This document shows, piece after piece, positions 36,501-46,400 of a stretch of 64,000 bases of DNA (position 1 is the first letter of the stretch; the number at the start of each line of letters is the position of its first letter). The position numbers and the translations under genes were made by a program. This stretch comes from Bdellovibrio sp. GT3 (GTDB lineage Bacteria > Bdellovibrionota > Bdellovibrionia > Bdellovibrionales > Bdellovibrionaceae), in NCBI RefSeq assembly GCF_037996765.1, contig NZ_JBBNAD010000003.1, positions 1-64,000 of the forward strand, read 5' to 3'. The notes below the pieces were generated by a model. It was not told the origin of the DNA and did not search any database. It worked only from the letters and a program-made list of their open reading frames with translations.

Positions 36501-38342
36501 CGAAACGTCTGCAGTTGGTGTCACCCATGTCAGTGTTGGTGCTATTGAATCCAGCGTAACTGTCAGAGTACCGGCTGTGGCGGAAATATTTCCGGCAGAG
36601 TCTTTTGCCCAGACTTTAATAGTATGAGTTCCGTCGCCGGTTATCGCATGCGTGTAGGGTACTACTTCACTGCAGGCAATCCATCCACTGGAAATCTGAT
36701 TTGGAGTCACGCTACTTTCTGTAACTAAAACAGAACTGTAGTCGGTGCAATTTAGAATGTTGAAGTTAACCAGTGAATCCTTGGTTAACGATGCCGTCAA
36801 CAAACTAAGACTTGGTGCCGCCGGCAGAATTGAGTCAATAGTAAAAAGTCCTGAAGAGACCTCATGCGAATTGCCAGCCTCATCAGTGGCAATCAACTTC
36901 ACCGCCGCCTTGGATGTGGAAATTGCAGGAAGAGTCAGACCGAAAGGACTGCTAGCATTTGTGATGTCGATTTCGCTGGACGCCGCAGATCCATCGTCAG
37001 TGACCACAAGTTTCAGGGAGTTGATATTCGTCGTAAGATCAGTTGCTGTGAAACTGATACTTGCAGTTTGACCACCGCGATAAAGAGAGTTGAGGGCTCC
37101 AATCGTAAGTGCCGGAGCCGTTTGATCCAGAACAAGGGAAACAATCTGTGGGGAAGAGGATATGAATCCAGAATTATCCCGGGTCCAGACATAAATGGAT
37201 TTTGCTCCATCGCCTGGGGCAAAAGTGTAGCTGTATGTTTGGGCTCCTGTGGTTGAACAGGAAGATGTGAAGTTACCTGCCGTCAAACCGATGGAAGTAG
37301 GAACTTCAGAAAAGGCAATACCTGAAAATGTCGCACAGTTCTCAAGTGATGCTCCCGTGTTCAGGGAAATACTTGCGACCAGGGAATTCGTTGGTGAAGC
37401 CGAAACCAAAGTTGCAGGCGGAACCTGGGCTGGATAAGTGTTGGGAATTTTTACTGAAAGATTTTTGCTGATGACACCTTTTGCGGTATCAATTCCACCG
37501 CTGCCATCAGAAAAACCCGCTTGGAAAAGCAGAGTGTGAGTGCCTTGCGAGTTTTTGGTAAGCGGAATGTTGATGGTGTCGTTTGTGGTTGGTGCAGCAC
37601 CATCCCAGCGCCAGTCATAAGCCATGGTAGCTGTCGTATAATACCAGTGTTTGACACTTGCCTGGTATGTTAGTGGTGAACCCTCGACGATGGAGCTTGG
37701 TGCTGTCCAGCTTTGCATTTCCGGTGCCGTGGTGTCTTTGATCAATTGAATGTCGGAAATATTAAAAGCTTGTTCCAGACGAAGCTTTAAATCGTTGTGT
37801 GACCCGTCGGTTAATGCATCAAAAAGTTCTTTACTTGAGTCAGCCTCGATTGAGCTGATTTCTGTTAACAATGACGAAATTTCTGTTGGGGCAAGCTGGT
37901 CCCAGGTTTGTATATTGGCAATTTGGGATGAGGATATCAACGGAACCAAGTTGCTCGAAATATCGATAGTTTGCTCTGTGAATCCTGTAACGGGACGACT
38001 CATGCGTTTTCCGCAAAGGGAAGCTTGCAAAATGAAGCGCCCTTGAGTGAGTAGTTTCTCTTCACTTTCCTCGAGTTGAATTTGGAATTTTCCGTCACCT
38101 GCGACGCTCGCAGTTTTGATTGGTGTCGCAGAAATTGCGCCATTTTGGACAGCGTAAATGCCCACAGTATTTGGCTCTGTGCAAGATAGTGAGGTTGCCT
38201 GGGATAGATTGATGCTGCCTGTTACTTTGCCATCAAATAGGCTCGATAATTCCAGACTGAGGGAACATCCAGACAGCGTTATCAACAATGATAACCAAAG
38301 GACGAAATATTCGAATGGTTTTGAGACGTTCCGATCTTTCAT
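33543..38342 (-). CDS. Giant lipoprotein with Ig-like repeats and beta-propeller end
   Basis: About 1599 aa from an ATG at 38342 (an in-frame ATG at 38372 is also possible; neither has an SD). Lipobox LSGC at about Cys26. The middle consists of Ig-like domains with the recurrent D-x-x-x-P-x-L-T and AGN(S/I) segments; the last 600 residues have repeated strand groups of a beta-propeller/NHL type. The N-terminal 70 residues after the Cys align by eye with the 2144-aa protein at 40498, so the two are paralogues. Surface-exposed on the outer membrane is likely. Confidence 0.7.
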   Translation of the reverse strand: MKDRNVSKPFEYFVLWLSLLITLSGCSLSLELSSLFDGKVTGSINLSQATSLSCTEPNTVGIYAVQNGAISATPIKTASVAGDGKFQIQLEESEEKLLTQGRFILQASLCGKRMSRPVTGFTEQTIDISSNLVPLISSSQIANIQTWDQLAPTEISSLLTEISSIEADSSKELFDALTDGSHNDLKLRLEQAFNISDIQLIKDTTAPEMQSWTAPSSIVEGSPLTYQASVKHWYYTTATMAYDWRWDGAAPTTNDTINIPLTKNSQGTHTLLFQAGFSDGSGGIDTAKGVISKNLSVKIPNTYPAQVPPATLVSASPTNSLVASISLNTGASLENCATFSGIAFSEVPTSIGLTAGNFTSSCSTTGAQTYSYTFAPGDGAKSIYVWTRDNSGFISSSPQIVSLVLDQTAPALTIGALNSLYRGGQTASISFTATDLTTNINSLKLVVTDDGSAASSEIDITNASSPFGLTLPAISTSKAAVKLIATDEAGNSHEVSSGLFTIDSILPAAPSLSLLTASLTKDSLVNFNILNCTDYSSVLVTESSVTPNQISSGWIACSEVVPYTHAITGDGTHTIKVWAKDSAGNISATAGTLTVTLDSIAPTLTWVTPTADVSINTAMTVSWKVTDLHTSTAQNTVLTYSTDAGANWTTLSTAALPATSATNQTYSYAMTAPATISTMMFRVTATDSLGNIRTLNRTIVAESEAPDLLSLTLAGGNTIVGITSINAQLAVNHRASPTNLMRLIEGVGPTDINAATWVPFSASAFTFELGKTPGGKTIYAQVKNSAGFESNIISSNITLEFGAPPVITVISPKNSDGPFDGGNAVNIQWTCTTSGSTTLDAAPITISYSADDGVSYQVIAANIANSGSYSWSFPATLTTNNPFKILIACKTAAGVITTGLSELTNTSWKVLVGNPGNMDYGVHINSVDLSAWNAVHGDATNNLYSGTKNGIIRVDRKSGIVDEWLGVLGAPGCPTALSTPANIRFTNPRIVDITNDQMTIVSGLCASITRINISDKSIVWHRVVPEISWKENSLDFYLKKGSGYYYFPSITPLGVRYKFWMLDLSSTSTTAVHIMGTPECTEDLPTVHLNTDAKTAALHCSTASAIVVSPDQQTIKYYLETKTSGMYVAKMEHNSSLQTYVYTSIQSTSSNDSVLSRCMQMGSNSSRYVCVNATGQSKRVNYFDTATNAALSANGHDLATFNNSGSMQMSFGASNTAVYAAMNTTNQLFEIKFDADGKLTSTQIGGTPFFTFGNGSDPGKVAFTGIMGMAFYEPTNTLYVRGVNHLRRITLDPATKKATMIDTAMNSNPLGNSGVFGDLAINPAGTIIAANSTTNGLYPWAAMSLSSWTTTLNPATSAYSVSGTTGYFGGGFNDASSLVLGSSFAYTTPYFLYDPQASSTFLSDNAFYFSASTDKNFSQNLWIYRSIGGTITSVAGKSGAAGPSASPTGTSALDTSFSYIYGLQPATADGSGNTDLLVFDSSKLRRVSLLTESANPKVYDVIDFASLPNYPGNRVWSHGVHDTATGWSYLVVSSHDSPDGKSHLWAAHATSGFEEISLAGLNVPGLKATFGKDIGLKITTVGLLMIDSTNKRILIHPLK

Positions 38343-38527
38343 ACGTACTAAAAGTCGGTCGATTTTAACCATATCTTGAATGAATTTTTAATAATGTGAG
38401 CCAATTTTTATTTAAATGCGATTGTCGGCTGCGTCAAACTCTCATGGACGATCCCGAAACACTTGCTCGAATCAGCTTGTTACGCAGTTGTAAAAAAGTA
38501 ACCCAAATGGGATACATCTGGTCCATT

Positions 38528-39319
38528 ATGAAGAGCACTTACAGAAGCATTTTGATTGAAGAACTTCGCAAGCGACAACGCAAGAATCCATCTTATTCAT
38601 TGCGTGCTTTCGCGCGGGATATCGGTGTTTCAGTTTCCCGTCTAAGTGAAGTTTTGAATTCCAAAGCCGGTTTATCCGATTCGCGAGCAGCATTGATCGC
38701 TGAAAAATTGCAGCTCAAAGGAAAAGAACGGGCGTACTTCATTGACCTTGTTCAGGCGGAACATGCTCGCAGTAAGATTGCAAAAAAATCTGCGGCAGAA
38801 CGTTTGAAATCCCATCGTATGGGTTCTCAAAAAATTGCTGATGAAGACTTTCATCTGATCGCGGATTGGCAGAATCTGGCCGTCCTGGAATTGATCGATC
38901 TTCCAGAAATGAATCATAACCATGTTGAAATCGCCAACCGATTGAAAATCTCAGTGGGCGAGGCGGAAGCGACGATTGATCGCTTGATGCAGGTGGGCTT
39001 GCTGAAGGAAGAAAACGGCAAATGGAAGCCTTCGGATCCTGATTCGACGACATCCTCAGACGTACCTTCAACGGCGATTCAGAATTTCCATCGCCAGATG
39101 CTGGGCCGAGCACAGCGCTCATTGCAAGTGGATCCGGTGGAAACTCGTGACTTGTCTTCAGTGGTTTTCGGCGTGGATGCTGATCAACTGGCCTATGCCA
39201 AAGAACGTATCCGTGAATTCCGTCGTATGTTGTCTCAGGAGCTGGCAGCAATGCCGGGCAAGAACAAAGTCTACAGCATGTCCATTCAGTTGTTTGAGCT
39301 TAAAGGGGATGAAGCGTGA
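38528..39319 (+). CDS. TIGR02147-family regulator
   Basis: 263 aa from the ATG MKSTYRSILIEELRKRQRKN. This start has no clear SD; another ATG seven codons upstream is possible. The N-terminal HTH (FARDIGVSVSRLSEVLN) and the central part with LELIDLPEMN, then FHRQMLGRAQRSL and the end YSMSIQLFELKGD are the TIGR02147 pattern, known from Bdellovibrio and Fibrobacter. It is divergent from a giant lipoprotein gene and its stop overlaps the next start (GTGA), so it likely controls both. Confidence 0.87.
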   Translation: MKSTYRSILIEELRKRQRKNPSYSLRAFARDIGVSVSRLSEVLNSKAGLSDSRAALIAEKLQLKGKERAYFIDLVQAEHARSKIAKKSAAERLKSHRMGSQKIADEDFHLIADWQNLAVLELIDLPEMNHNHVEIANRLKISVGEAEATIDRLMQVGLLKEENGKWKPSDPDSTTSSDVPSTAIQNFHRQMLGRAQRSLQVDPVETRDLSSVVFGVDADQLAYAKERIREFRRMLSQELAAMPGKNKVYSMSIQLFELKGDEA

Positions 39320-40392
39320 AACAAATTCTGTTTGTATTGGTATTGGTTCAGGCACTTAGTGCGCACGCTGTGCGTGAAGTTCAAAACGGTGGCGGCGGCG
39401 TTCGCAGCGGTGAAACTATGGAAACATTTTTTTCCGCGAATCTTCGTTTTGACGAGGAGCCAGAATCCCCGCAAAACATTCCGGGCCTGATGCGTCTGCT
39501 TGAAGAAATCGACACCATGCCGATCAAGTCCTCGGTCAAAGGGGTGTTGATGTCTGCGATCTATCCGACGATGGATCGTAAGTATTACCGCGTAAAGGAT
39601 GGCGATATTTCAGAGGCGACTCGCCAGGGAATTCACGAGCAATATGCAAGAATGCTGAAGATGTCCTCGGACAAGGTTGTGATGTTTGCGGCAAGTGGCG
39701 CAAGCAGCAGAATCACTGTTCTGATGGAGGAGTTCTATTCTTTGAAAGAAGCCGAACAAGCGGCCATTTTGCTTCACGAAGCATTGTGGATGGTGAGCAC
39801 CAGTTTGACCTACGACCAGGTTGTGAACCTGGAGATCGATGGCCAGGCTTACTTCCAAAATCACGAAAACTATGCGGCCTTGTATCGCTTTGTGACCAAC
39901 ATGGGGCAGATTCTTTCAGATCGCACCTTGTCTTTGATCACCTCTTTGGCGATCGATTTGAAGCGTGATGTTCTGCCTAAGGAAAACGGCAGCACATTGA
40001 ATACGGCGATGCTGGTGGATTTGGTGGGGGAGCGATATCTGGAGTGCATGTTATTGCACGATTTCTCCGTTTATAAATCCAAAGTAGCTGAAATTGATTA
40101 TGTACGCTCCTGCAACAGTGCTATCAGCCAGAGCATCGTAATGAAAGCCGCAAAAAATCCAAAGTCATATTACTATCAGGCTTTGTTGGTTTATATGGGC
40201 CGAGCTGGGCATATCACTCTTTTCGCGAATACCCAGTACGAAAGCTATTTGAGCTACTCAGGAAAGCGTCCGGACTTTGCAAAATACCGCGATGGTCTTT
40301 ACGTCAACTTTGAGGAGCCTGTGGCAGGCGACCGAATGTATCTGACCGTGTTTGATTCAATGAATCGTCCCGTGGGACGCATTCGCTTTTAA
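39316..40392 (+). CDS. Secreted hypothetical protein coupled to the TIGR02147 regulator
   Basis: A 358-aa protein that starts with GTG overlapping the preceding TGA by 4 nt. Signal peptide ends in LSAHA. The mature N-terminus has a glycine run (QNGGGGVRSG) and later AAILLHEALWMVS, a helix with HEALW that resembles a HEXXH-like site but lacks the second His. No family is certain; proteins of this look often follow TIGR02147 genes in Bdellovibrio as far as I recall, which is not checked here. Confidence 0.7.
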   Translation: MKQILFVLVLVQALSAHAVREVQNGGGGVRSGETMETFFSANLRFDEEPESPQNIPGLMRLLEEIDTMPIKSSVKGVLMSAIYPTMDRKYYRVKDGDISEATRQGIHEQYARMLKMSSDKVVMFAASGASSRITVLMEEFYSLKEAEQAAILLHEALWMVSTSLTYDQVVNLEIDGQAYFQNHENYAALYRFVTNMGQILSDRTLSLITSLAIDLKRDVLPKENGSTLNTAMLVDLVGERYLECMLLHDFSVYKSKVAEIDYVRSCNSAISQSIVMKAAKNPKSYYYQALLVYMGRAGHITLFANTQYESYLSYSGKRPDFAKYRDGLYVNFEEPVAGDRMYLTVFDSMNRPVGRIRF

Positions 40393-40463
40393 AGTCCAAC
40401 TCACTTTTGTGTTCGGTGAGACATTCATCCCCGAACACTAAATGTTCTTTTGCTCATAAAGTT

Positions 40464-40484
40464 TCAAGATTCAAGATTTCTTGA
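40464..40484. promoter_or_regulatory. Operator-like repeat and palindrome before the giant lipoprotein gene
   Basis: tcaagat occurs twice in a row (40464-40477) and the second copy is half of the perfect palindrome TCAAGA-tt-TCTTGA (40471-40484). ccgataagat follows at once and could be a -10. The start codon at 40498 has no SD, so a leaderless transcript is possible. Confidence 0.4.
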
Positions 40485-40497
40485 CCGATAAGATGTC

Positions 40498-43400
40498 ATG
40501 CTTAACTTGGCTCGTATTAGAAAGCAATTTGGGAGTAATCTCAGTAGGACTGTTGTCCTATTTCTGTTTTCTATTCTGTTAAGCTCCTGCACACTGGAAC
40601 TCAAATTATCCGAGTTGGCCGAGTTGAGTGGCCTTTCAAATGTAACAGGGCAGCTTGTAGGCTATTCAGCGACATCAGGCATGTCCGTTCAGACCTTAGG
40701 GCAGAGTTGCACATCACCAACTGCTTATCTATATAAGATGAAATCTTCAGGAGAGCTGGAGTCACCAGCCCTGGATTCAATGACCATTGATGCCGATGGC
40801 AAATATAGCTTTTCCAGTCAGGCCATCGGAAAGTCCGACTATGCAGGGACTTTGCTGGTGGAAGTACGTGATTGCTCTTCACGAGTCTACTATCGTCCAG
40901 TTACTGGCAGCGCAAATCAGGACGTCACGATGGCGTCATCTTTATTGGGTTTCGTCATGTACACGAGCCAAAAAGATTCCCTTTTTAATGCACTTAACAC
41001 GGACCCAAAGAATCTGACTTTGTTGATGGCGATGTTGAACAGCGCTTCAAGTGCGCAACAGGCCTATGACATTCTGATTGCCAGTGACGAGGCAACGACT
41101 CGCTTCACGAACTTGTTTGGATTCAGTCCAGTTACTTTGTTGGATGCGGCACCTTATGTGGAGTCAGTAGCGACACCTGCTGCCGGTCAGGAAAAAGTTG
41201 CGTTGGAACTTAAGGCGCATGCCGTTCATTGGTCCACGGCCTACGATATAGTCTATCAATGGAAATTGGATGATCAGGTTGTCGGAACTGGAAGTGAGTT
41301 TTTATATACACCTTCAGGGGATTCCCAAGGCAGCCATACGTTGACTTTGACGATAGGGAAGAATGACGGCAGCAGCGCCGTGGATCTGACTAAAGAGCAC
41401 AAGGTTGTCACTTCAACTTTGAGTATCACCAATAATGTGCTGCCGCAGCCGGTGAATTTTGTGATTTCGAATCCTGCGCAGGCCAGCACTCATCCCATCA
41501 ACTCCAGAAGTGTTACTGTGACTCTATACACAGGGGCCGCATTGGCGTCCTGTGATTCTTTTAAAGGATTGCTAATCAATGAAAGTGCAGCGGTTCCAGC
41601 TTCGTCGGCGGATTTCCCAGTCACTTGTACGCAAAACAATTCTCAGGACTTGAACTATACAATTGCCTCCAGCGGAGATGGCGTAAAAACACTTTACCTT
41701 TGGGCAAAGGATTCTGCGGGAGTCATCTCTCAAGTACCGACCTCTGTGAGTGTCACCTTGGATACAGCTATTCCGACGGTGACCATCACGACTCAGCCAT
41801 TGGCGCAGAGTAAATCATCTTCACAAAGTATTTCCTTTACCGGTGATGACGGTGTCGGAAGTATAGACTATTTTGAATGTAAACTGGATTCCAGTGCCTG
41901 GACCGCGTGTTCTAGTCCTGCCGTATTTAGTGGTTTGGCTGAGGGTGATCACACAGTGGCAGTGCGTGCTGTTGATGCCGCGGGAAATGTTTCAGTTCCT
42001 GACTCTAAGACGTGGCATATTGATTTAACGGCTCCGATTTTGACACTAACTGGTCCCGGTGTATTGACGAATTCCTTGTCGGCGTCATTTACATTGTCAG
42101 CGACTGACAGTGGTGGTTCCGGTCTGGCTGGCTATTCCTGCAGTGTGGATGGCGGCGCTTATGCAAGCTGTACTGCAATTACAAGTTTGGTGCTTGCAGC
42201 TGGCTCTCACAGTTTCAAAGCCCGGGCATTCGACGGTGCTGGTAATAATTCAGCCATTCAGACATATAATTGGACCATCGATACGACGGCTCCCACTGTC
42301 ACATTAACTTCAAAACCACTGGCAACCACAAACTCTCAAAGTGCGAATTTTTCTTTTGTCGGAAGTGACACTGGCGGGGGCAGTATTGCCGGTTATGAGT
42401 GCGCACTTGATGCCGCGGCCTATGCAAGTTGCTCCACGCCTAAATCTTATGCGGGTCTGTCTGATGGTGGACATACATTTAAAGTCAGAGCCACGGACAC
42501 AGCGGGTAACCTGGGGACAGCAACAACGTATGCATGGACTGTGGATACATCGACTCCGATGGCGTCCATTATCACTTATCCCGACTCAGTGACAAATCAA
42601 ACGACAGCGACATTTACTTTTTCGGCGACGGCCCCTTCGGGTGGTTCGATCACCGGTTATGAATGCCAAATAAACTCCGGATCGTGGGCGGCATGTTCAT
42701 CTCCGAAATCGTACAATTCTTTGGTGCAAGGCAGTTACACTTTTGGTGTGCGCTCTATCGATAACAATTCAAATCCCAGCGCCGCAACTAATTATGACTG
42801 GGTTGTGGATACCACGTTGCCGGTTTTAACTTTGGATCAAACACCGGCGTCCTTGACGAATTCCCAGACGGCGCAGTTTCTGTTTTCAGCAACTGATTCT
42901 GGTGGTGGTGCGATTGACGGATACTCCTGCCAACTTGATGGGGGAGGCTATGCTGATTGCTCAAGCCCGCGCGATTTAAGTGCACTGACTCAAGGCAGTC
43001 ATACTTTTGACGTCAGAGTCAAAGACACCGCAGGAAATACCAGCACTGTTCACTCTCACACATGGTCCGTGGATTTGGCGGCGCCAACTTTGACGTTGTT
43101 GACGACTCCTGCCGCGCTGACAAATTCCACGACAGCACAATTCACATTCAGCGCCGGTGATTCTGGCGGTGGTGCAATCGCCGGATACTACTGCAGTCTG
43201 GACGGCGTCACAGCAAGTTCATGTGTATCCGGAGTCACTTACAATGCGCTAGCCGGTGGCGTGCATACCTTTGAGGTTTACACGACCGATACCGCAGGAA
43301 ATAATTCAGCCGTAGCAAACTTCAGTTGGACAGTGGATGTGATCGCTCCCGTACTTTCAATTACCGGTAAACCCGCAGCAAATTGGAACTCGGCGGCGGC

Positions 43401-46400
43401 TGTATTTTCATTTGTTGCCACGGACACGGGTGGTGGAGCAGTCGCAGGATATCAATGTAAGATTGATGGCGGTGCCTATACTTCGTGTTCATCAGGTGTG
43501 ATCTATAGTGCTCTGGCAGAAGGAAACCATCAGTTCCAAGTCTACGCAACGGATACTGCCGGCAATCAAAGTGCCGTGCAATCGTACTCCTGGGTGGTGG
43601 ACACGGTGGTGCCTGCGGTGACTATTGCGACTCCTGCGGGAAGTCCAATTGTAGTTCCAGTGGGTTCGGTCAGTTCTTATACAATTAGCGGAGCATGTTC
43701 AGAAGATGGCAGCACTGTGACTATTGCTGGATTATCCGGCGTGACTGCCGCATGTTCTGGTGGCAATTGGACTGCGAATTTGAATCTGACGGCTTTGATT
43801 GATGGATCTTACACTTTAAGTGCAAGTCAAACGGATGTGGCCGGTAACGTAGGATCATCATCTTCTAAAATCATAATCAAGGATACAACAGCTCCCGCCA
43901 TCTCCTTGACGACACCAACGGCAGCAGCAGGTGGCGGCACCCTAAGTATTAACTGGATTGTGACAGAGGCAAACGTGCCATCCAGTTCTTCATTCAGCGT
44001 TGAAATTTATGATGGTTCTTCGTGGACTTCCTTTGGTAATCTTTCGGCGACGGCAGGCTTGAACTCTGCCAAGGCTTACAATCTAAATACTGTCGCGGCT
44101 CCGTCTTGGAATACATCATCTGCGCGTGTTCGTGTGACTTTGACTGATCAAGCAGGAAATGCGACGACCAGCACCTCAAATTCCTTCACGATTGACAGCG
44201 GTGCGCCAGTTCTGTCGTCCTTCACTTTGAATAATGGGGTGACGACCACGACAAACAACAACGTAAAGGTTGCGGTTTCTGCTTCTGATGCACTTACTAA
44301 TATTTCTAAAATTTGTATGCAAACCACCAGCAGTATTCCAACGTCCTCCGATGGTTGCTGGGTTTCAGTCAGTTCTTATGGTCTGACGGCAGCAAAAACT
44401 TTGAGTACATCCAGCATCTACTACAACGTGGGTTTGTCTTCAGGAACTTATCCGATTTACATTTGGTTGATGGATGCAGTTGGAAACATTTCAACGAATG
44501 CCGCAACCAGTGGCGTTGACTCAGGTTCTATCGTGTACAATTCACCACTGCCTCCAGTGATTAGTGCCATTCAACTGACGGCCACCGACACTCCAGGAAC
44601 TCCACCAGCGGGAACAGATTTGGTTGCCGGTGCAGGGAATTCAGTCTACGTGAAATGGAATATTTCCAGCGTAACGGGATTGTCGGCTTCTCCGATCCAA
44701 ATTCTTTACACGACCGATGATTCCACAGAGGCCGGGACTTTGGCTTCGGGATTGGGCAATACGGCAAACGGCGGTTGTTCCGTGACAGCAGGGTTCACGG
44801 GATGTGCGGTGCTTTCGGCTCCGGTGGGAACTTACTTCCGCATAAAACTGAAAGTAACAGATGCCTTGGGCTTCTCGACGAATATCGTCAGTAACCCTTT
44901 GAATTCAGGATCCGTGAACTTCCTTGCTGGGAATACGGATCTGGGGTTGGGCTCCAGTGCAAAATCAGCGGTGATGTTGCCTTCCGGAAACAACTCTTTA
45001 GCGGTTCTGGATGATGGACGTATTTTTGTGGTCGATACCCGTGGCTTGGCCTGGGTGAATCCGACAACGGGTGTGTATGAAATGCTTGCGACCTATGCGG
45101 CGACGGCGTCGGGTGATGGTGGACCTCTTACCAGCGCGAAATTTAAATCGGTGAATGGCATTTGGGTTGATACCAATAATGACATCCTGGTGGCGGACTA
45201 TAGATCTATTCGTAAGATCAATACCCGCGTCAGCCCAATGACCGTCACCAGATTTATTGGTGGTGGTTCAACTTCCGGTGACTACGTTTCAGGTGCTTTG
45301 AACTATCTGGCAACGGCGGATATTACGAAGCTGACGGTGGCGGCAAATGGGGATGTTTATTTCCGTGATGCCAGCGGGCATAAGTTAAGAAAATACACGG
45401 CAGCTGCAGATACCATCAGCACGATCACGTTCACGGGTACGGGAAATACCTTTTCCAGCAGCCAGGATAATACAAAGTGTACGACGGCCTCGTACTATAT
45501 GACCTTTGATGATTCGGGCAATATCAATAATTTGATTTGGTGGATGCAAATCGGTGGTAATGCAAACTGTCCGTTCTCGACGGCCACAAATGAGGGCCGC
45601 GTTTCTGCCCAAGTGGATCCAGTGACCGGTGTTAGTTTTCTGCCGGCTCCGGGTTACATCAAGGCCAGCGGTGGTTTCCGTGACTTTGCAAACTTTTATC
45701 ATGATCGCAGCGGTAATGCCTATGCAGCCTACAATGGAAATGGCTCCGTTCAGTCGATTTTCAAATTCAATCCTGCAACCCTGAAGTGGGTTCAGCTTTA
45801 TGGCACAAACAAAGCCGGGACCTGTGCTGAAGATACTCCGCAAAACAACTGTGCTATTTCTGCGCAGGCGCTGGCTTTTAACAGTCAGGGACAGATTTTC
45901 TATATCGACTCCAAAGCCAAGGCAGTTCGCACGATTGCGGCTGATGGCAAAATTAAAACGTTGGTGGGAGATCGACTGGGTTCAGATGATGGACGTCAGG
46001 CGCTTGCTGTTCGCTTTGCCAATTTGACGGATGTGAAGTCTTGGAACTCCTCAGGGCAAAGTTATATTACTGTGTTTGACTTAACGGATATTCGTATTCG
46101 TGAATTTATGCCGGGGAATACAATCTACACTGTTGCCGGTGTTCAGTGGGCAGGCACTCCAAGTGTGGGATCTGTTGCGTTTGAAAGTCCGTTGGGAACT
46201 TCATCTGATAACTATCCATCACGTATGCAGGTCGCGGCGAATGGTGATATCTATATGCCTCGTGGAGGCAGTTACTTCTCGAAAATCACGCGCTCCACTG
46301 GATTGTGGTCGGACGTTTGGACTGGATATGATTACGGTCCGGCTATTGTTGCCATGAGTAGCAACGCAATTTTGACGAACACCTTTAGCTATAATTCAAC

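Noticed and set aside
40455-40495. A FliA (sigma28) promoter
   Set aside because: TAAAGTTT and CCGATAA are both there but 19 nt apart instead of about 11.
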